Origin: JAHFRG01 sp041495205 | GTDB lineage: Bacteria; Pseudomonadota; Gammaproteobacteria; Burkholderiales; JAHFRG01 | Length of the DNA: 64,000 nucleotides | Direction: 5' to 3' | NCBI GenBank assembly: GCA_041495205.1 | Contig: JBGQCF010000005.1 | Span: 27,773-91,772, forward strand | Shown: positions 24,136 through 32,994 of the stretch, piece after piece | How the letters are laid out: each line of letters begins with the position of its first letter | Numbering within the stretch: the stretch's first letter is position 1 | Program-made: the position numbers and the translations under genes | Notes under the pieces: model-generated | Seen by the model: only the letters and a program-made list of their open reading frames with translations | What the model was told of the DNA's origin: nothing | Databases searched by the model: none

Positions 24136-25032
24136 TTATTTTGGATGGATGCGGATGGAACTCGTATAGCGCTGCTCCTGTTGGACTTCCGGCTGCAGCG
24201 TGACGTGGTCAATATCAAATTGCCGGTGCAGCATGATTTGCGCGGACTCGAGTATTTTCGGCCAGACATTGAGATCACGCACTTCCAAATGAGCGGAGAG
24301 CGCTATTCTGCCGGATGCCAATGTCCAGATATGCAGGTCATGCACCGAGCGCACGCCTTCAATTCCCGCCATCTGTTGCCCCACTGATTCCATTTGTAAA
24401 TTGGGCGGCACCCCTTCCATCAGCACATGCAATGCTTCGCGGAACAGACTGAGCGTGGAAAACAGGATGAGCCCGGCCACCACCAGCGACAGAATCGGGT
24501 CTACCGGCATCCAGCCGGTAAAGTAAATCACCGCGCCGGCAATCAATGCCGAAACCGAGCCGAGCAGATCGCCCATCACATGCAGCAGCGCGGCGCGCAA
24601 ATTGAGCGTCTGCTCACCACGGCTCAATAGCAGCGCTACAAGTATGTTGACGATAAGTCCGATAGCGGCAATCGCCATCACCGCCGCGCCCGCAACGGGT
24701 TGCGGCTGACGCAACCTTGCCACCGCTTCCACTACGATGAATAAAATCACCAGCAACATGATAAGGCCGTTTAACAGGGCGGCGATGATTTCGGCGCGCA
24801 ATAAGCCATAGGAGTGACGGCGGGTCGGTGGGCGTTTCGCCACCCAGCTGGCGAATGCGGTAAGGCCTAGCGTTATACAATCGGAAAACATGTGGCCGGC
24901 ATCGCTCAACAACGCCAGGGAGCCTGACCACCAGCCGCCCGTGGCTTCTACCAGCGCAAAGGCGAAGGTAATCAGCAATGCCCAGCGCATGCGCCGGCTT
25001 GTTTCCCGGGAATGAGTATTATGAGGTTCCAT
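24136..25032 (-). CDS. cation diffusion facilitator (CzcD/ZitB-like)
   Basis: Inner-membrane proton-coupled exporter of Zn2+ or similar divalent metals. 298 residues with six predicted helices; metal-site motifs are SDAGHMFSD (helix II) and HVMGDLLGS (helix V), followed by a cytoplasmic C-terminal domain (DLHIWTLASGRIALSAHLEV). An N-terminal His/Thr-rich stretch is short. It overlaps nagZ by 14 bp. Zinc is the likely substrate; cobalt or cadmium cannot be excluded. Confidence 0.92.
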   Translation of the reverse strand: MEPHNTHSRETSRRMRWALLITFAFALVEATGGWWSGSLALLSDAGHMFSDCITLGLTAFASWVAKRPPTRRHSYGLLRAEIIAALLNGLIMLLVILFIVVEAVARLRQPQPVAGAAVMAIAAIGLIVNILVALLLSRGEQTLNLRAALLHVMGDLLGSVSALIAGAVIYFTGWMPVDPILSLVVAGLILFSTLSLFREALHVLMEGVPPNLQMESVGQQMAGIEGVRSVHDLHIWTLASGRIALSAHLEVRDLNVWPKILESAQIMLHRQFDIDHVTLQPEVQQEQRYTSSIRIHPK

Positions 25033-26113
25033 CCGTGCTCCCGCCGCTCAAGGCGAGATCTCCGCTGCGCAATCCGATGCTTGCAACCAAGTGCACGGCT
25101 TTAGCGTAATAAGCATCTTCGCGCAGCCGCAACAGCGAACCAGGCTGCGGCCTGCCGTGCAGCTGCGCCAGCCGGGCCAAGCTCACCGGGGGCATTTCCC
25201 AGAGCAAGCCATCCAGCAATTCATCTGACGCTGTCGGATTATTATTGCATGCCAGCACCATGTCGCAGCCGGCGTTAAGTGCCGCATACGCGCGCTGTAT
25301 GATACCTCCAGCGACACTTGCGCCTTCCATGCTTAAATCATCGCTGAAAACCGCGCCTTCAAACCCAAGCCGTTTGCGCAGAACGTCCTTGAGCCAGATG
25401 CTGGAGAAGCCCGCAGGGAGTTTGTCCACTTTGGGATAGATGACATGCGCCGGCATGATTGCGCTCAAGCCGTAATCTATCATTTGCGTGAAAGGCAGCA
25501 AGTCCTGCATTTCCATATCCTGCAGGCTGCGCTCATCTACCGGCAGCTCGAGATGGGAGTCCGCCGCGATGAAACCATGCCCTGGAAAATGCTTGCCTAC
25601 CGCCGCCATTCCGCCTTGCTTAAGTCCCAGCATCAGGTTGTGCGCCAATTCGGCTATCGCCTGCGGGTCGCTATGAAAAGCACGGTCACCGATGACGCTG
25701 CTTGCACCGTGATCCACATCCAGCACCGGGGTAAAGCTTAGGTCCACGCCACAAGCGCGCAATTCTGCAGCCAGCACAAACCCGGTCATGTGAGCAAGGT
25801 CTTTGGCATGCTGCGCGTGCGTGTCCCATATTTTACCCAGCTCGCGCATTGCCGGAAGCCGTGTAAAGCCGTCGCGGAAGCGCTGTACCCTCCCCCCTTC
25901 GTGGTCTACTCCGATTAGCAGGTGCGGGTTGCGCAAGGCGTGAATATCCGCGGTAAGCTCGGCAAGCTGCGGCGGCGACTGATAATTGCGACTGAACAGA
26001 ATCACCCCGCCTGTCAGCGGCTTCAGCAGGCGTTCTTCCTCCTCGGGCAGGAGTTGCGGTCCGCCGATATCCAGCATCACCGGCCCGAGCGGCATCATGG
26101 CAGCGGTTTTCAT
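25019..26113 (-). CDS. nagZ: beta-N-acetylhexosaminidase, peptidoglycan recycling
   Basis: Cytoplasmic GH3 enzyme that removes GlcNAc from GlcNAc-anhydroMurNAc peptides. Motifs: LLIGVDHEGGRVQRF, SFTPVLDVDHGASSVIGDR, KHFPGHG with the catalytic His/Asp loop, and the nucleophile Asp in FSDDLSMEGA. 364 residues. ATG at 26113 overlaps the acpS stop (ATGA). The pdxJ-acpS-nagZ order is common in betaproteobacteria. Confidence 0.95.
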   Translation of the reverse strand: MKTAAMMPLGPVMLDIGGPQLLPEEEERLLKPLTGGVILFSRNYQSPPQLAELTADIHALRNPHLLIGVDHEGGRVQRFRDGFTRLPAMRELGKIWDTHAQHAKDLAHMTGFVLAAELRACGVDLSFTPVLDVDHGASSVIGDRAFHSDPQAIAELAHNLMLGLKQGGMAAVGKHFPGHGFIAADSHLELPVDERSLQDMEMQDLLPFTQMIDYGLSAIMPAHVIYPKVDKLPAGFSSIWLKDVLRKRLGFEGAVFSDDLSMEGASVAGGIIQRAYAALNAGCDMVLACNNNPTASDELLDGLLWEMPPVSLARLAQLHGRPQPGSLLRLREDAYYAKAVHLVASIGLRSGDLALSGGSTDGTS

Positions 26114-26490
26114 GGCTGCTCTAATATCACCATGGCACAGGCTAGGTTGTTTTCATCGCTCAGGCTGAGATGATGGCGCCCAATGTTGCGTTCTTTAAGG
26201 TAGCGCTCGAGCGCCGGATGGAAACGCAATTCCGGCTTTCCCAAATCATCATGTGCAACGCTGATATGGCTCAGGATAACGGGATAGCAGAAGCCGCATC
26301 CAACGGCTTTGGCAAAAGCCTCTTTTGCCGCAAAACTGTTGGCCAGGAAAGCGGCAGGCCGTTTGCTGGCGGCGAACTCCTGCAGTTCGATATGCGTCAG
26401 GACCCTTTTTGCAAAACGCCCCCCGTATTTTTCCAGGAGACGGGATGTCCGCCTCATTTCCACTAGGTCGATGCCAATCCCGTATATCAC
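26110..26490 (-). CDS. acpS: holo-[acyl-carrier-protein] synthase
   Basis: Adds 4'-phosphopantetheine to AcpP (1952-2188). Motifs: IYGIGIDLVEMRR with the metal-binding Asp, and LANSFAAKEAFAKAVGCG. The frame opens at 26541, but a GTG at 26490 (encoding MIYGIGIDLVE) overlaps the pdxJ stop (GTGA) and gives 126 residues, the normal length. The ATGA overlap with nagZ makes a tight three-gene unit. Confidence 0.93.
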   Translation of the reverse strand: MIYGIGIDLVEMRRTSRLLEKYGGRFAKRVLTHIELQEFAASKRPAAFLANSFAAKEAFAKAVGCGFCYPVILSHISVAHDDLGKPELRFHPALERYLKERNIGRHHLSLSDENNLACAMVILEQP

Positions 26491-27212
26491 CGTGCCGCCC
26501 TGAGTATGATAGTCTTCATTTCCCTCACCGCCCGCTGCCATCCTGAAAACAGGGCATAAGCAACTATGGCATGGCCGATATTGAGTTCAGCGATGTGCGG
26601 GAGCGCCGCGATTTTCTGTACATTCTGGTAATGCAATCCATGGCCGGCATTAATCTGTAATCCCAGCTTGTTGCCGTAAGCCGCAGCGGCGCGTATGCGC
26701 TCAAGCTCTTTTTTTTGCTTGCCTGCGGTGGAGGCGTCGGCATAATGCCCTGTATGGATTTCAACATCGGGCGCCCCAGCGGCTTTTGCGGCCTCCAGTT
26801 GCCCGAGATCGGGGATGATGAATAGCGAAACACGCACCCCGGCATCTGCCAGAAGCATGCAGGCGTCCTTGATGCGCCTGAAATGCTTGAGCACATCGAG
26901 ACCGCCTTCTGTGGTGAGCTCCAGGCGTCGTTCCGGAACTAGGCAGGCATGCTGTGGGCGTATGCGCCGTGCAAACTGCAGCATCTCCCTGGTGGCCGCC
27001 AGTTCAAGGTTCATCGGAACATGCAATTTCTTGCGCAGCACTACAACATCTTTGTCCTGAATGTGCCTGCGGTCTTCACGCAGGTGCAGGGTAATGGTGT
27101 CGGCCCCTGCTTTTTCCGCAAGCAGCGCCGCCTGGACTGGATCGGGATAAGTGGTCCCGCGCGCTTGCCGCAGCGTGGCAACGTGATCGATGTTAACACC
27201 CAGCCGTATCAT
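26487..27212 (-). CDS. pdxJ: pyridoxine 5'-phosphate synthase
   Basis: Condenses 1-deoxyxylulose 5-phosphate with 3-amino-2-oxopropyl phosphate in DXP-dependent vitamin B6 synthesis. 241-residue TIM barrel with LGVNIDHVATLRQARGTTYP, the phosphate-binding DTITLHLREDRRHI, EIHTGHYAD and INAGHGLHYQN. A 53-bp gap separates it from recO upstream. The start ATG at 27212 aligns with the family. Confidence 0.96.
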   Translation of the reverse strand: MIRLGVNIDHVATLRQARGTTYPDPVQAALLAEKAGADTITLHLREDRRHIQDKDVVVLRKKLHVPMNLELAATREMLQFARRIRPQHACLVPERRLELTTEGGLDVLKHFRRIKDACMLLADAGVRVSLFIIPDLGQLEAAKAAGAPDVEIHTGHYADASTAGKQKKELERIRAAAAYGNKLGLQINAGHGLHYQNVQKIAALPHIAELNIGHAIVAYALFSGWQRAVREMKTIILRAAR

Positions 27213-27265
27213 TTTATCTTGGGCAAAAGTTGAATTATATCTGTATTAACGGCGGCTCAGTCGGC

Positions 27266-28018
27266 TTAGAAATGCTGCAGGTCCTTGAGCAGCTGGCGGG
27301 TGTGCAGTGTTTGGTTGCCCAGATAATGGTTGATCAGGAGGCGCATTAAAGCCTTGCTCTGTTGCAAGGTCAGCGGATCGCTGTAATCATCCAGCGCCAT
27401 GTCCAAGAGCGTTTTTCCCAGAAACCGAAACTCATCCTGAGCGCCGTCAGCCAATACCGGCCCGTGCTCGATGACATAGCGGTAGTAATGATCCGGTTTG
27501 ACTGCTGCGCCGGTTTCCGTGTCGCGCTCCAAAGTCAGGGCGTAGCCCAGTTCTTTTAGCAGGCCGATTTCAAAGCGGCGCAATACCGCGGCGAGATTGT
27601 TTTGCGCGCCCAGCGCGAGCAGTGTTTGCTGGTAATAATTGAACAAGCGCTCATGTGGATCATCGCGCGGCAGTAACTTGAGCAGCAGCTCGTTCAGATA
27701 AAACCCGCAAAGCAGCGCCATGCCGACAAGCCGGGGCGGCCCTGCCTGCCATTCCGCGCGCCGCAAGGTGCGCAGCTCTGATTTGCCGGACCAGGACAGC
27801 AACAGTGGCTGGAATGCCAGCAGCACGCCCCGGAGCATTGATTTTGGCCGCCGCGCCCCGCGCGCCACCAACGCCAGGCGGCCGAAATTTTGGGCAAATA
27901 TTTCCACGACCAGGCTGGTTTCGCGAAACGGGTAGCTATGCAGAATAAAAGCAGGCTGCGAATCCTGTATACCCTTTTCCTGCCCGCTCATAGGGATTGC
28001 CTGCCCCGTATCACTCAT
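27266..28018 (-). CDS. recO: DNA repair protein RecO
   Basis: Mediates RecA loading in the RecFOR pathway. An N-terminal OB fold is suggested by FILHSYPFRETSLVVEIFAQ and LVARGARRPKS, followed by a helical domain (LCGFYLNELLLKLLPRDDPH). 250 residues. The start overlaps the era stop by 8 bp, giving the conserved rnc-era-recO-pdxJ-acpS order. No zinc Cys cluster is evident, as in several Gram-negative RecO. Confidence 0.93.
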   Translation of the reverse strand: MSDTGQAIPMSGQEKGIQDSQPAFILHSYPFRETSLVVEIFAQNFGRLALVARGARRPKSMLRGVLLAFQPLLLSWSGKSELRTLRRAEWQAGPPRLVGMALLCGFYLNELLLKLLPRDDPHERLFNYYQQTLLALGAQNNLAAVLRRFEIGLLKELGYALTLERDTETGAAVKPDHYYRYVIEHGPVLADGAQDEFRFLGKTLLDMALDDYSDPLTLQQSKALMRLLINHYLGNQTLHTRQLLKDLQHF

Positions 28019-28898
28019 AACCCAGTTTTTTCAAGGCCTGCGCATCATCCGCCCAGCCGCTTTTTACTTTGACCCAGACTTGCAAAAACACCTTACCGCC
28101 GAATAACTTTTCCATATCCTCGCGCGCCTGGGTGGCGATTGCCTTCAGCTTTTCCCCCTTGGCCCCAATGATGATGGCTTTCTGACTGGACTTGTCAACA
28201 ATAATCGAAGCCTGAATGCGGCGCAGGCCTCGCTCGAATGCAAATTCATCAATTACCACGCTTACCGCATAAGGGACTTCTTCGCCTAGCTGCCTGAAAA
28301 GTTTTTCCCTGATCGACTCCGCTGCAAGAAAGCGTTCGTTGCGATCAGTGATTTCATCGGCCGGGTAAAGCGGGGGGTTTTCGGGCAAAAACTCGCGCAC
28401 CGTCTGCAGCAATTCCTTGAGTTGCAGGTTTTTCTGCGCGCTCACCGGCACAATGGCTGCAAAATGGTGCTCCTTGGATACTTTCTCGATGAACGGCAAT
28501 AGTTGTTTTTTGTCGGCGAGCTTGTCAATTTTATTGATCACCAGCAGCGTAGGATGACTGGAAAGCAGTTTCAACACCTGGCGATCGCGGCCATTAAACT
28601 GCAAAGCGTCGATCACCAGCAGCACGGCGTCAACATCCTGAAGACTTTGTACAACGGACCGGTTCATGGCCCGGTTGAGCGCGTTATGGTACTTTGTCTG
28701 AAATCCGGGAGTATCGACAAAAACATACTGCGCGTCGTCGTGGGTCAGTATGCCGGTGATGCGGTGACGGGTGGTTTGCGGTTTACGCGAAGTAATGCTG
28801 ATTTTCTGGCCCACCAGGCGGTTGAGCAAGGTGGATTTACCGACATTGGGACGTCCGACAATGGCAATCAAGCCTGCGCGAAAAGAAGCGCTCGCCAT
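28011..28898 (-). CDS. era: GTPase Era
   Basis: Ribosome-associated GTPase needed for 30S maturation. G1 is GRPNVGKST, G3 DTPGF, G4 NKIDK; the C-terminal KH domain carries the IIGAKGEKLKAIATQAR signature. 295 residues. It lies 1 bp after rnc and overlaps recO, one operon. Confidence 0.97.
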   Translation of the reverse strand: MASASFRAGLIAIVGRPNVGKSTLLNRLVGQKISITSRKPQTTRHRITGILTHDDAQYVFVDTPGFQTKYHNALNRAMNRSVVQSLQDVDAVLLVIDALQFNGRDRQVLKLLSSHPTLLVINKIDKLADKKQLLPFIEKVSKEHHFAAIVPVSAQKNLQLKELLQTVREFLPENPPLYPADEITDRNERFLAAESIREKLFRQLGEEVPYAVSVVIDEFAFERGLRRIQASIIVDKSSQKAIIIGAKGEKLKAIATQAREDMEKLFGGKVFLQVWVKVKSGWADDAQALKKLGYE

Positions 28899-28899
28899 G

Positions 28900-29571
28900 C
28901 TATGCGTTGCTGGCGAGCTGATACGCTTGCCTTGCCGCGTCCTGCTCGGCGCTGCGGCGGTTGGTTCCCGAACCTGAAGCGCGGATTTTCAATTCAGGGA
29001 TGAAGCACTCCACGCGGAAATATTGCTGATGCGGCTCGCCTTCGGTGGAAACCACGCTGTATTGGGGCAGCGCGAGTTTTTTGCTCTGCAGCAGCTCCTG
29101 CAGCATGGTTTTGGCGTCCTTGCCCGGTTTCTGGGGGTCTATTTCCCCTAACAGCGAGGCGTACAGGGTATGAATGACTTGTTCTGTACGCTCAAAACCG
29201 CCATCCAGGAACACCGCAGCAATCAGCGCTTCCAAAGCATCGGCAAGAATCGAGGGGCGGCGAAAGCCGTTGCTTTTAAGCTCCCCTTCCCCTAGCAGCA
29301 CATGTTCTCCGAGGTTCAGCCGTTGCGCCAATTCAAACAAAGTCTGCTGATTGACCAGGTTGGCGCGCAGCCTGGAAAGCTCGCCTTCGCTGAGGTTGGG
29401 GAAACGCTGGAACAAAGCGTGAGCGATGATGCAATTGAGTATGCTGTCGCCCAAATATTCCAGACGCTCGTTGTTGGGAACGCCGTAACTGCGATGAGTT
29501 AAAGCCTGACGCAGAAGCTCCGGCTTGGCGAATGCATAGCCGAGCTGTCGGCAAACGCTTTGGCTATCCAT
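28900..29571 (-). CDS. rnc: ribonuclease III
   Basis: Cuts double-stranded RNA, including rRNA precursors. The signature NERLEYLGDSILN carries the catalytic acidic residues; DALEALIAAVFLDGG holds the second site; a C-terminal dsRNA-binding domain covers about 150-220. 223 residues. It is followed by era and preceded by the DUF4845 protein and lepB, the standard lepA-lepB-rnc-era order. Confidence 0.97.
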   Translation of the reverse strand: MDSQSVCRQLGYAFAKPELLRQALTHRSYGVPNNERLEYLGDSILNCIIAHALFQRFPNLSEGELSRLRANLVNQQTLFELAQRLNLGEHVLLGEGELKSNGFRRPSILADALEALIAAVFLDGGFERTEQVIHTLYASLLGEIDPQKPGKDAKTMLQELLQSKKLALPQYSVVSTEGEPHQQYFRVECFIPELKIRASGSGTNRRSAEQDAARQAYQLASNA

Positions 29572-29585
29572 TTATCTGTTGCCGG

Positions 29586-29948
29586 TTATCTCCGTTTTGC
29601 CGTGGATGCTTGAAAATCAATGCAGGCCGTAATGTTGGCGACCAGAGGAATTTTTACCGAGTAGTCTGCAATAATCGCCGACTCGTTGCCTTGCTTGACA
29701 ATTTCCAGGTCTTCGCCTCTGACCGCGTTGATATTATCAATCATCGCGCGCTTGTCGAACAGGTTACGAATCTCCTTGGCAGTAGCGGTTTGCAAGTCCA
29801 ATTCCTTGGCTATGGCGTCCACCGCTTTCTGCACGTAAAAGTACTCGATATAAGACGGCAGTATCTTGAACACGAGCAATGCCGCGAAGATCAACACAAT
29901 CGTCAATGTCAGAAAACCTGACATGGTTATACCCTGCTCTCGTTTCAT
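29586..29948 (-). CDS. DUF4845 membrane-anchored protein
   Basis: 120 residues. The N-terminus MKREQGITMSGFLTLTIV and following residues form a single pseudopilin-like transmembrane helix, and the rest is a small soluble domain. DUF4845 genes sit between lepB and rnc in many beta- and gammaproteobacteria. The function is unknown. Spacing of 9 and 14 bp to its neighbours indicates one operon. Confidence 0.88.
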   Translation of the reverse strand: MKREQGITMSGFLTLTIVLIFAALLVFKILPSYIEYFYVQKAVDAIAKELDLQTATAKEIRNLFDKRAMIDNINAVRGEDLEIVKQGNESAIIADYSVKIPLVANITACIDFQASTAKRR

Positions 29949-29957
29949 GTAACCTCC

Positions 29958-30761
29958 CTATTCGACAGATTGGCCAATGCGCTTCAGGTTATCAAAATTC
30001 CACCAGATCATAAACGCCTTGCCGACTATGTTTTGTTGCGGCACAAAGCCCCAATAGCGGCTGTCGCTGCTGCTGTCCCGGTTGTCGCCGAGCATGAAAT
30101 AGTGTCCTGCGGGAACAGTGCAGTTGAAACCTTCTTCATTGTAGACGCAATTCTCGCGAAACGGGAATTGCCGCACCCCGCCGGTTTGAACCGCCGGCAC
30201 CTCGGATTGGATGAGAATCGGGTGCAGACGGCCACCGAGGTTTTCGGTAAAACGTTTCGCCACAACGAAATTCAAGCCTGATTCAACGTAATTGTACTCC
30301 CCGCCGGGCACGGCTTTCACCGCTGCGCCGTTAATCCACAATTGCTTGTTGCGGTAAACAATTTTATCTCCTGGCAGGCCGACTACACGCTTGATGTAAT
30401 CCAGAGACGGGTTTTCCGGATAGCGGAAAACCATAACTTCTCCGCGCTTAGGCTCGTTGATGTCCAGGACCTTGAGATTGATGACCGGCAAGCGGATGCC
30501 ATAAGTGTATTTGTTAACCAGGATGAAATCTCCCACAAGCAGGGTCGGAATCATGGAACCGGATGGAATCTTGAAAGGTTCAACAAGAAAAGAGCGCAGA
30601 AGGAATACCACCAGTATCACCGGGAAAAAACTTTTGGGGTATTCCACCCACCACGGCTCCGCGCTTTTGGGCCGGCGCCGCGCTCTAAGCCAGAAATGGT
30701 CAAGCAGCCCGATGCCGCCGGTGACGATCAGGAGAAGGAACATGATAAGCGCGAAATTCAT
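29958..30761 (-). CDS. lepB: signal peptidase I
   Basis: Cleaves signal peptides at the periplasmic face. Catalytic Ser69 lies in IPSGSMIPTL and Lys124 in DYIKRVVGLPGD; the C-terminal GDNRDSSSDSRYWGFV box is intact. Two N-terminal hydrophobic segments anchor it. 267 residues. Its ATG overlaps the lepA stop by one base. Confidence 0.96.
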   Translation of the reverse strand: MNFALIMFLLLIVTGGIGLLDHFWLRARRRPKSAEPWWVEYPKSFFPVILVVFLLRSFLVEPFKIPSGSMIPTLLVGDFILVNKYTYGIRLPVINLKVLDINEPKRGEVMVFRYPENPSLDYIKRVVGLPGDKIVYRNKQLWINGAAVKAVPGGEYNYVESGLNFVVAKRFTENLGGRLHPILIQSEVPAVQTGGVRQFPFRENCVYNEEGFNCTVPAGHYFMLGDNRDSSSDSRYWGFVPQQNIVGKAFMIWWNFDNLKRIGQSVE

Positions 30762-32551
30762 TATTTCTCCACTTGCAAAATCGCCAGAAAAGCTTCCTGG
30801 GGGATTTCAACATTGCCGACCTGTTTCATCCGCTTTTTGCCGGCCTTTTGCTTTTCAAGCAATTTCTTCTTGCGCGTGACGTCTCCGCCATAGCATTTCG
30901 CCAGCACATTCTTGCGCATTGCCTTGACGGTTTCCCTGGCTATGATATGCGAGCCTATTGCCGCCTGCACCGCCACTTCGAACATCTGCCGCGGGATTAA
31001 TTCGCGCATTTTTACGGCGAGCTCGCGCCCCCGGTATTGGCTGGTGGAGCGGTGCACAATCAGCGACAATGCGTCAACTCTGTCACCGTTGATTAAGATA
31101 TCCAGTTTGACAACGTCGGCGCTACGGAACTCCTTGAACTCATAATCGAGGGAGGCATAGCCGCGGCTTACCGACTTGAGCTTGTCGAAGAAATCCATGA
31201 CCACTTCATTGAGCGGCAGCTCGTAAGTCAGCATCACCTGCCGGCCCATGTATTGCATATTTTTCTGCACGCCGCGCTTTTCGATGCACAACGTGATTAC
31301 CGAACCGACATAATCCTTCGGCACCAGGATGGTGGCGGTGATAATGGGCTCGCGGATTTCCTCGATTTTCGAAGAATCGGGCATTTTAGACGGATTCTCG
31401 ATTTCCATGACCGTGCCATCGCGCAACAGCACCTGGTAGATCACAGTGGGCGCGGTGGTAATCAACGCCATTCCGTATTCGCGTTCCAGCCGCTCCTGCA
31501 CGATATCCAGGTGCAGCAACCCCAGGAAGCCGCAGCGGAAGCCGAATCCCAAAGCCTGAGAGGTTTCCGGTTCATAATGCAGCGACGCGTCGTTGAGCTG
31601 CAGTTTCTCAAGAGCATCGCGCAGCGCGTTATACTCGTTGGAATCCACCGGGAAAAGGCCGGCAAAAACCTGCGGTTTGATTTCCTTGAATCCAGGCAAT
31701 GCCTGTTTGGCCGGGTTGCTGGCCAGCGTTATCGTGTCGCCGACCTTGGCGGCCTTGAGTTCCTTGATGCCGGCTATGACAAACCCCACCTCTCCTGCGG
31801 ATAATGCATCCTTGAGTTTGGCTTTTGGGGTAAACACGCCCACCTGTTCGCACGTGTAACCCGCCTGCGTGGACATCAGCAGTATCTTGTCCTTGGGTTT
31901 GAGCACCCCGTCCACCACCCGAACCAGTATCACGACGCCGACATAATTGTCGAACCAGGAATCGATGATTAGAGCCTTGAGCGGAGAGTCGACGCTGCCT
32001 TTGGGCGGCGGAATGCGGCGGATCACCGCATCCAGAATATCTTCCACACCCTGGCCGGTCTTGGCGCTGGCATGTACCGCGTCTTTTGCGGCAATGCCGA
32101 TGATGTCCTCGATTTCCTCGATGACGCGCTCCGGTTCAGCGGAAGGCAGGTCTATTTTGTTCAGCACCGGCACCACTTCAACTCCCTGCTCTATCGCAGT
32201 GTAGCAATTGGCCACGGTCTGGGCTTCCACGCCTTGCGAGGCATCCACCACCAGCAGCGCCCCTTCGCATGCGGCAAGAGAGCGCGATACTTCGTATGAG
32301 AAATCCACATGCCCGGGTGTATCGATCAGGTTTAAAAGATATGTCCGGCCATCGCGTGCCCGGTAGTTGAGCGCCGCGGTTTGCGCCTTGATGGTAATAC
32401 CGCGTTCGCGCTCCAGCTCCATCGAATCCAGCACCTGCGGTCCCATCTCGCGCTCGCTCAAGCCCCCGCAGATTTGAATGATACGGTCCGCAAGCGTGGA
32501 TTTCCCGTGATCAATGTGGGCAATGATGGAAAAATTGCGGATGTGATCCAT
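30761..32551 (-). CDS. lepA: elongation factor 4 (LepA)
   Basis: Ribosome-associated GTPase that back-translocates or assists 30S biogenesis. G1 is AHIDHGKST, then DTPGHVDF and NKIDLP, followed by the LepA-specific C-terminal domain (CYGGDVTRKKKLLEKQKAGKK). 596 residues. The ATG at 32551 is fixed by the universally conserved N-terminus MDHIRNFSIIAHIDHG. No Shine-Dalgarno is visible, because an intrinsic terminator ends 5 bp before the ATG. Confidence 0.97.
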   Translation of the reverse strand: MDHIRNFSIIAHIDHGKSTLADRIIQICGGLSEREMGPQVLDSMELERERGITIKAQTAALNYRARDGRTYLLNLIDTPGHVDFSYEVSRSLAACEGALLVVDASQGVEAQTVANCYTAIEQGVEVVPVLNKIDLPSAEPERVIEEIEDIIGIAAKDAVHASAKTGQGVEDILDAVIRRIPPPKGSVDSPLKALIIDSWFDNYVGVVILVRVVDGVLKPKDKILLMSTQAGYTCEQVGVFTPKAKLKDALSAGEVGFVIAGIKELKAAKVGDTITLASNPAKQALPGFKEIKPQVFAGLFPVDSNEYNALRDALEKLQLNDASLHYEPETSQALGFGFRCGFLGLLHLDIVQERLEREYGMALITTAPTVIYQVLLRDGTVMEIENPSKMPDSSKIEEIREPIITATILVPKDYVGSVITLCIEKRGVQKNMQYMGRQVMLTYELPLNEVVMDFFDKLKSVSRGYASLDYEFKEFRSADVVKLDILINGDRVDALSLIVHRSTSQYRGRELAVKMRELIPRQMFEVAVQAAIGSHIIARETVKAMRKNVLAKCYGGDVTRKKKLLEKQKAGKKRMKQVGNVEIPQEAFLAILQVEK

Positions 32552-32556
32552 GCGTC

Positions 32557-32580
32557 AAAAAAAAAGGCACTGCCGTGCCC
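32557..32580 (-). terminator. intrinsic terminator directly before lepA
   Basis: On the minus strand GGCAC-GGCA-GTGCC is followed by nine T residues, ending 5 bp before the lepA start codon. It should end transcripts coming from the degP side. Its position leaves almost no room for a lepA leader. Confidence 0.8.
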
Positions 32581-32589
32581 TTTGCCTAA

Positions 32590-32864
32590 GGAACCTCTGA
32601 TTAAGTCCCGCGCGGTTGCGACGGTGGCTTTCCGGGACGGTATGCGCGAAGCAAGACGCAGCCAAGGGTTAATCTCCTTGGCAAGCCGAGCGACAAAGCA
32701 GACCGCCCGGACAAGCCCTGTCCCTCCGGGTTGCGGTAAAATGCGGCGTCTGCGTCGTTGCGCTCCTCGGTGTCGTAGTCCTGGCTACGACCTTCGTCGC
32801 GCGCCTTGCATCCATCCGCATTTTGCCAGCAACGCAATCCGAGGAGGACTTAATCGGAGATTCC
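32590..32864. repeat. 275-bp palindromic MITE-like repeat element
   Basis: The ends are 19-bp inverted repeats, GGAACCTCTGATTAAGTCC at 32590-32608 and GGACTTAATCGGAGATTCC at 32846-32864, with 2 mismatches. The interior has a further near-palindrome (GGTAAAATGCGG near 32735 against CCGCATTTTGCC near 32817). No transposase and no credible ORF are inside. The left end recurs at 57536 in the rpsB leader. It fills most of the 443-bp gap between lepA and degP; the remainder (32865-32994) shows nothing recognisable. Confidence 0.75.
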
Positions 32865-32994
32865 CTACAAACAAAGTTTAATTTTAGCGGATTTTGGGAT
32901 TGCCGTGTGGGTGTTGCCCAGTAAGCTCGGGCAACGCGCCAATCATGTCATGGCAAAGGCTGCAAGCACTGCCTGCCCAATACCGTGGTGGTTT

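Noticed and set aside
32601..32837. 78-codon open frame inside the repeat element
   Set aside because: It is a by-product of the palindromic repeat; no start signal, and repeats of this kind often yield spurious ORFs.
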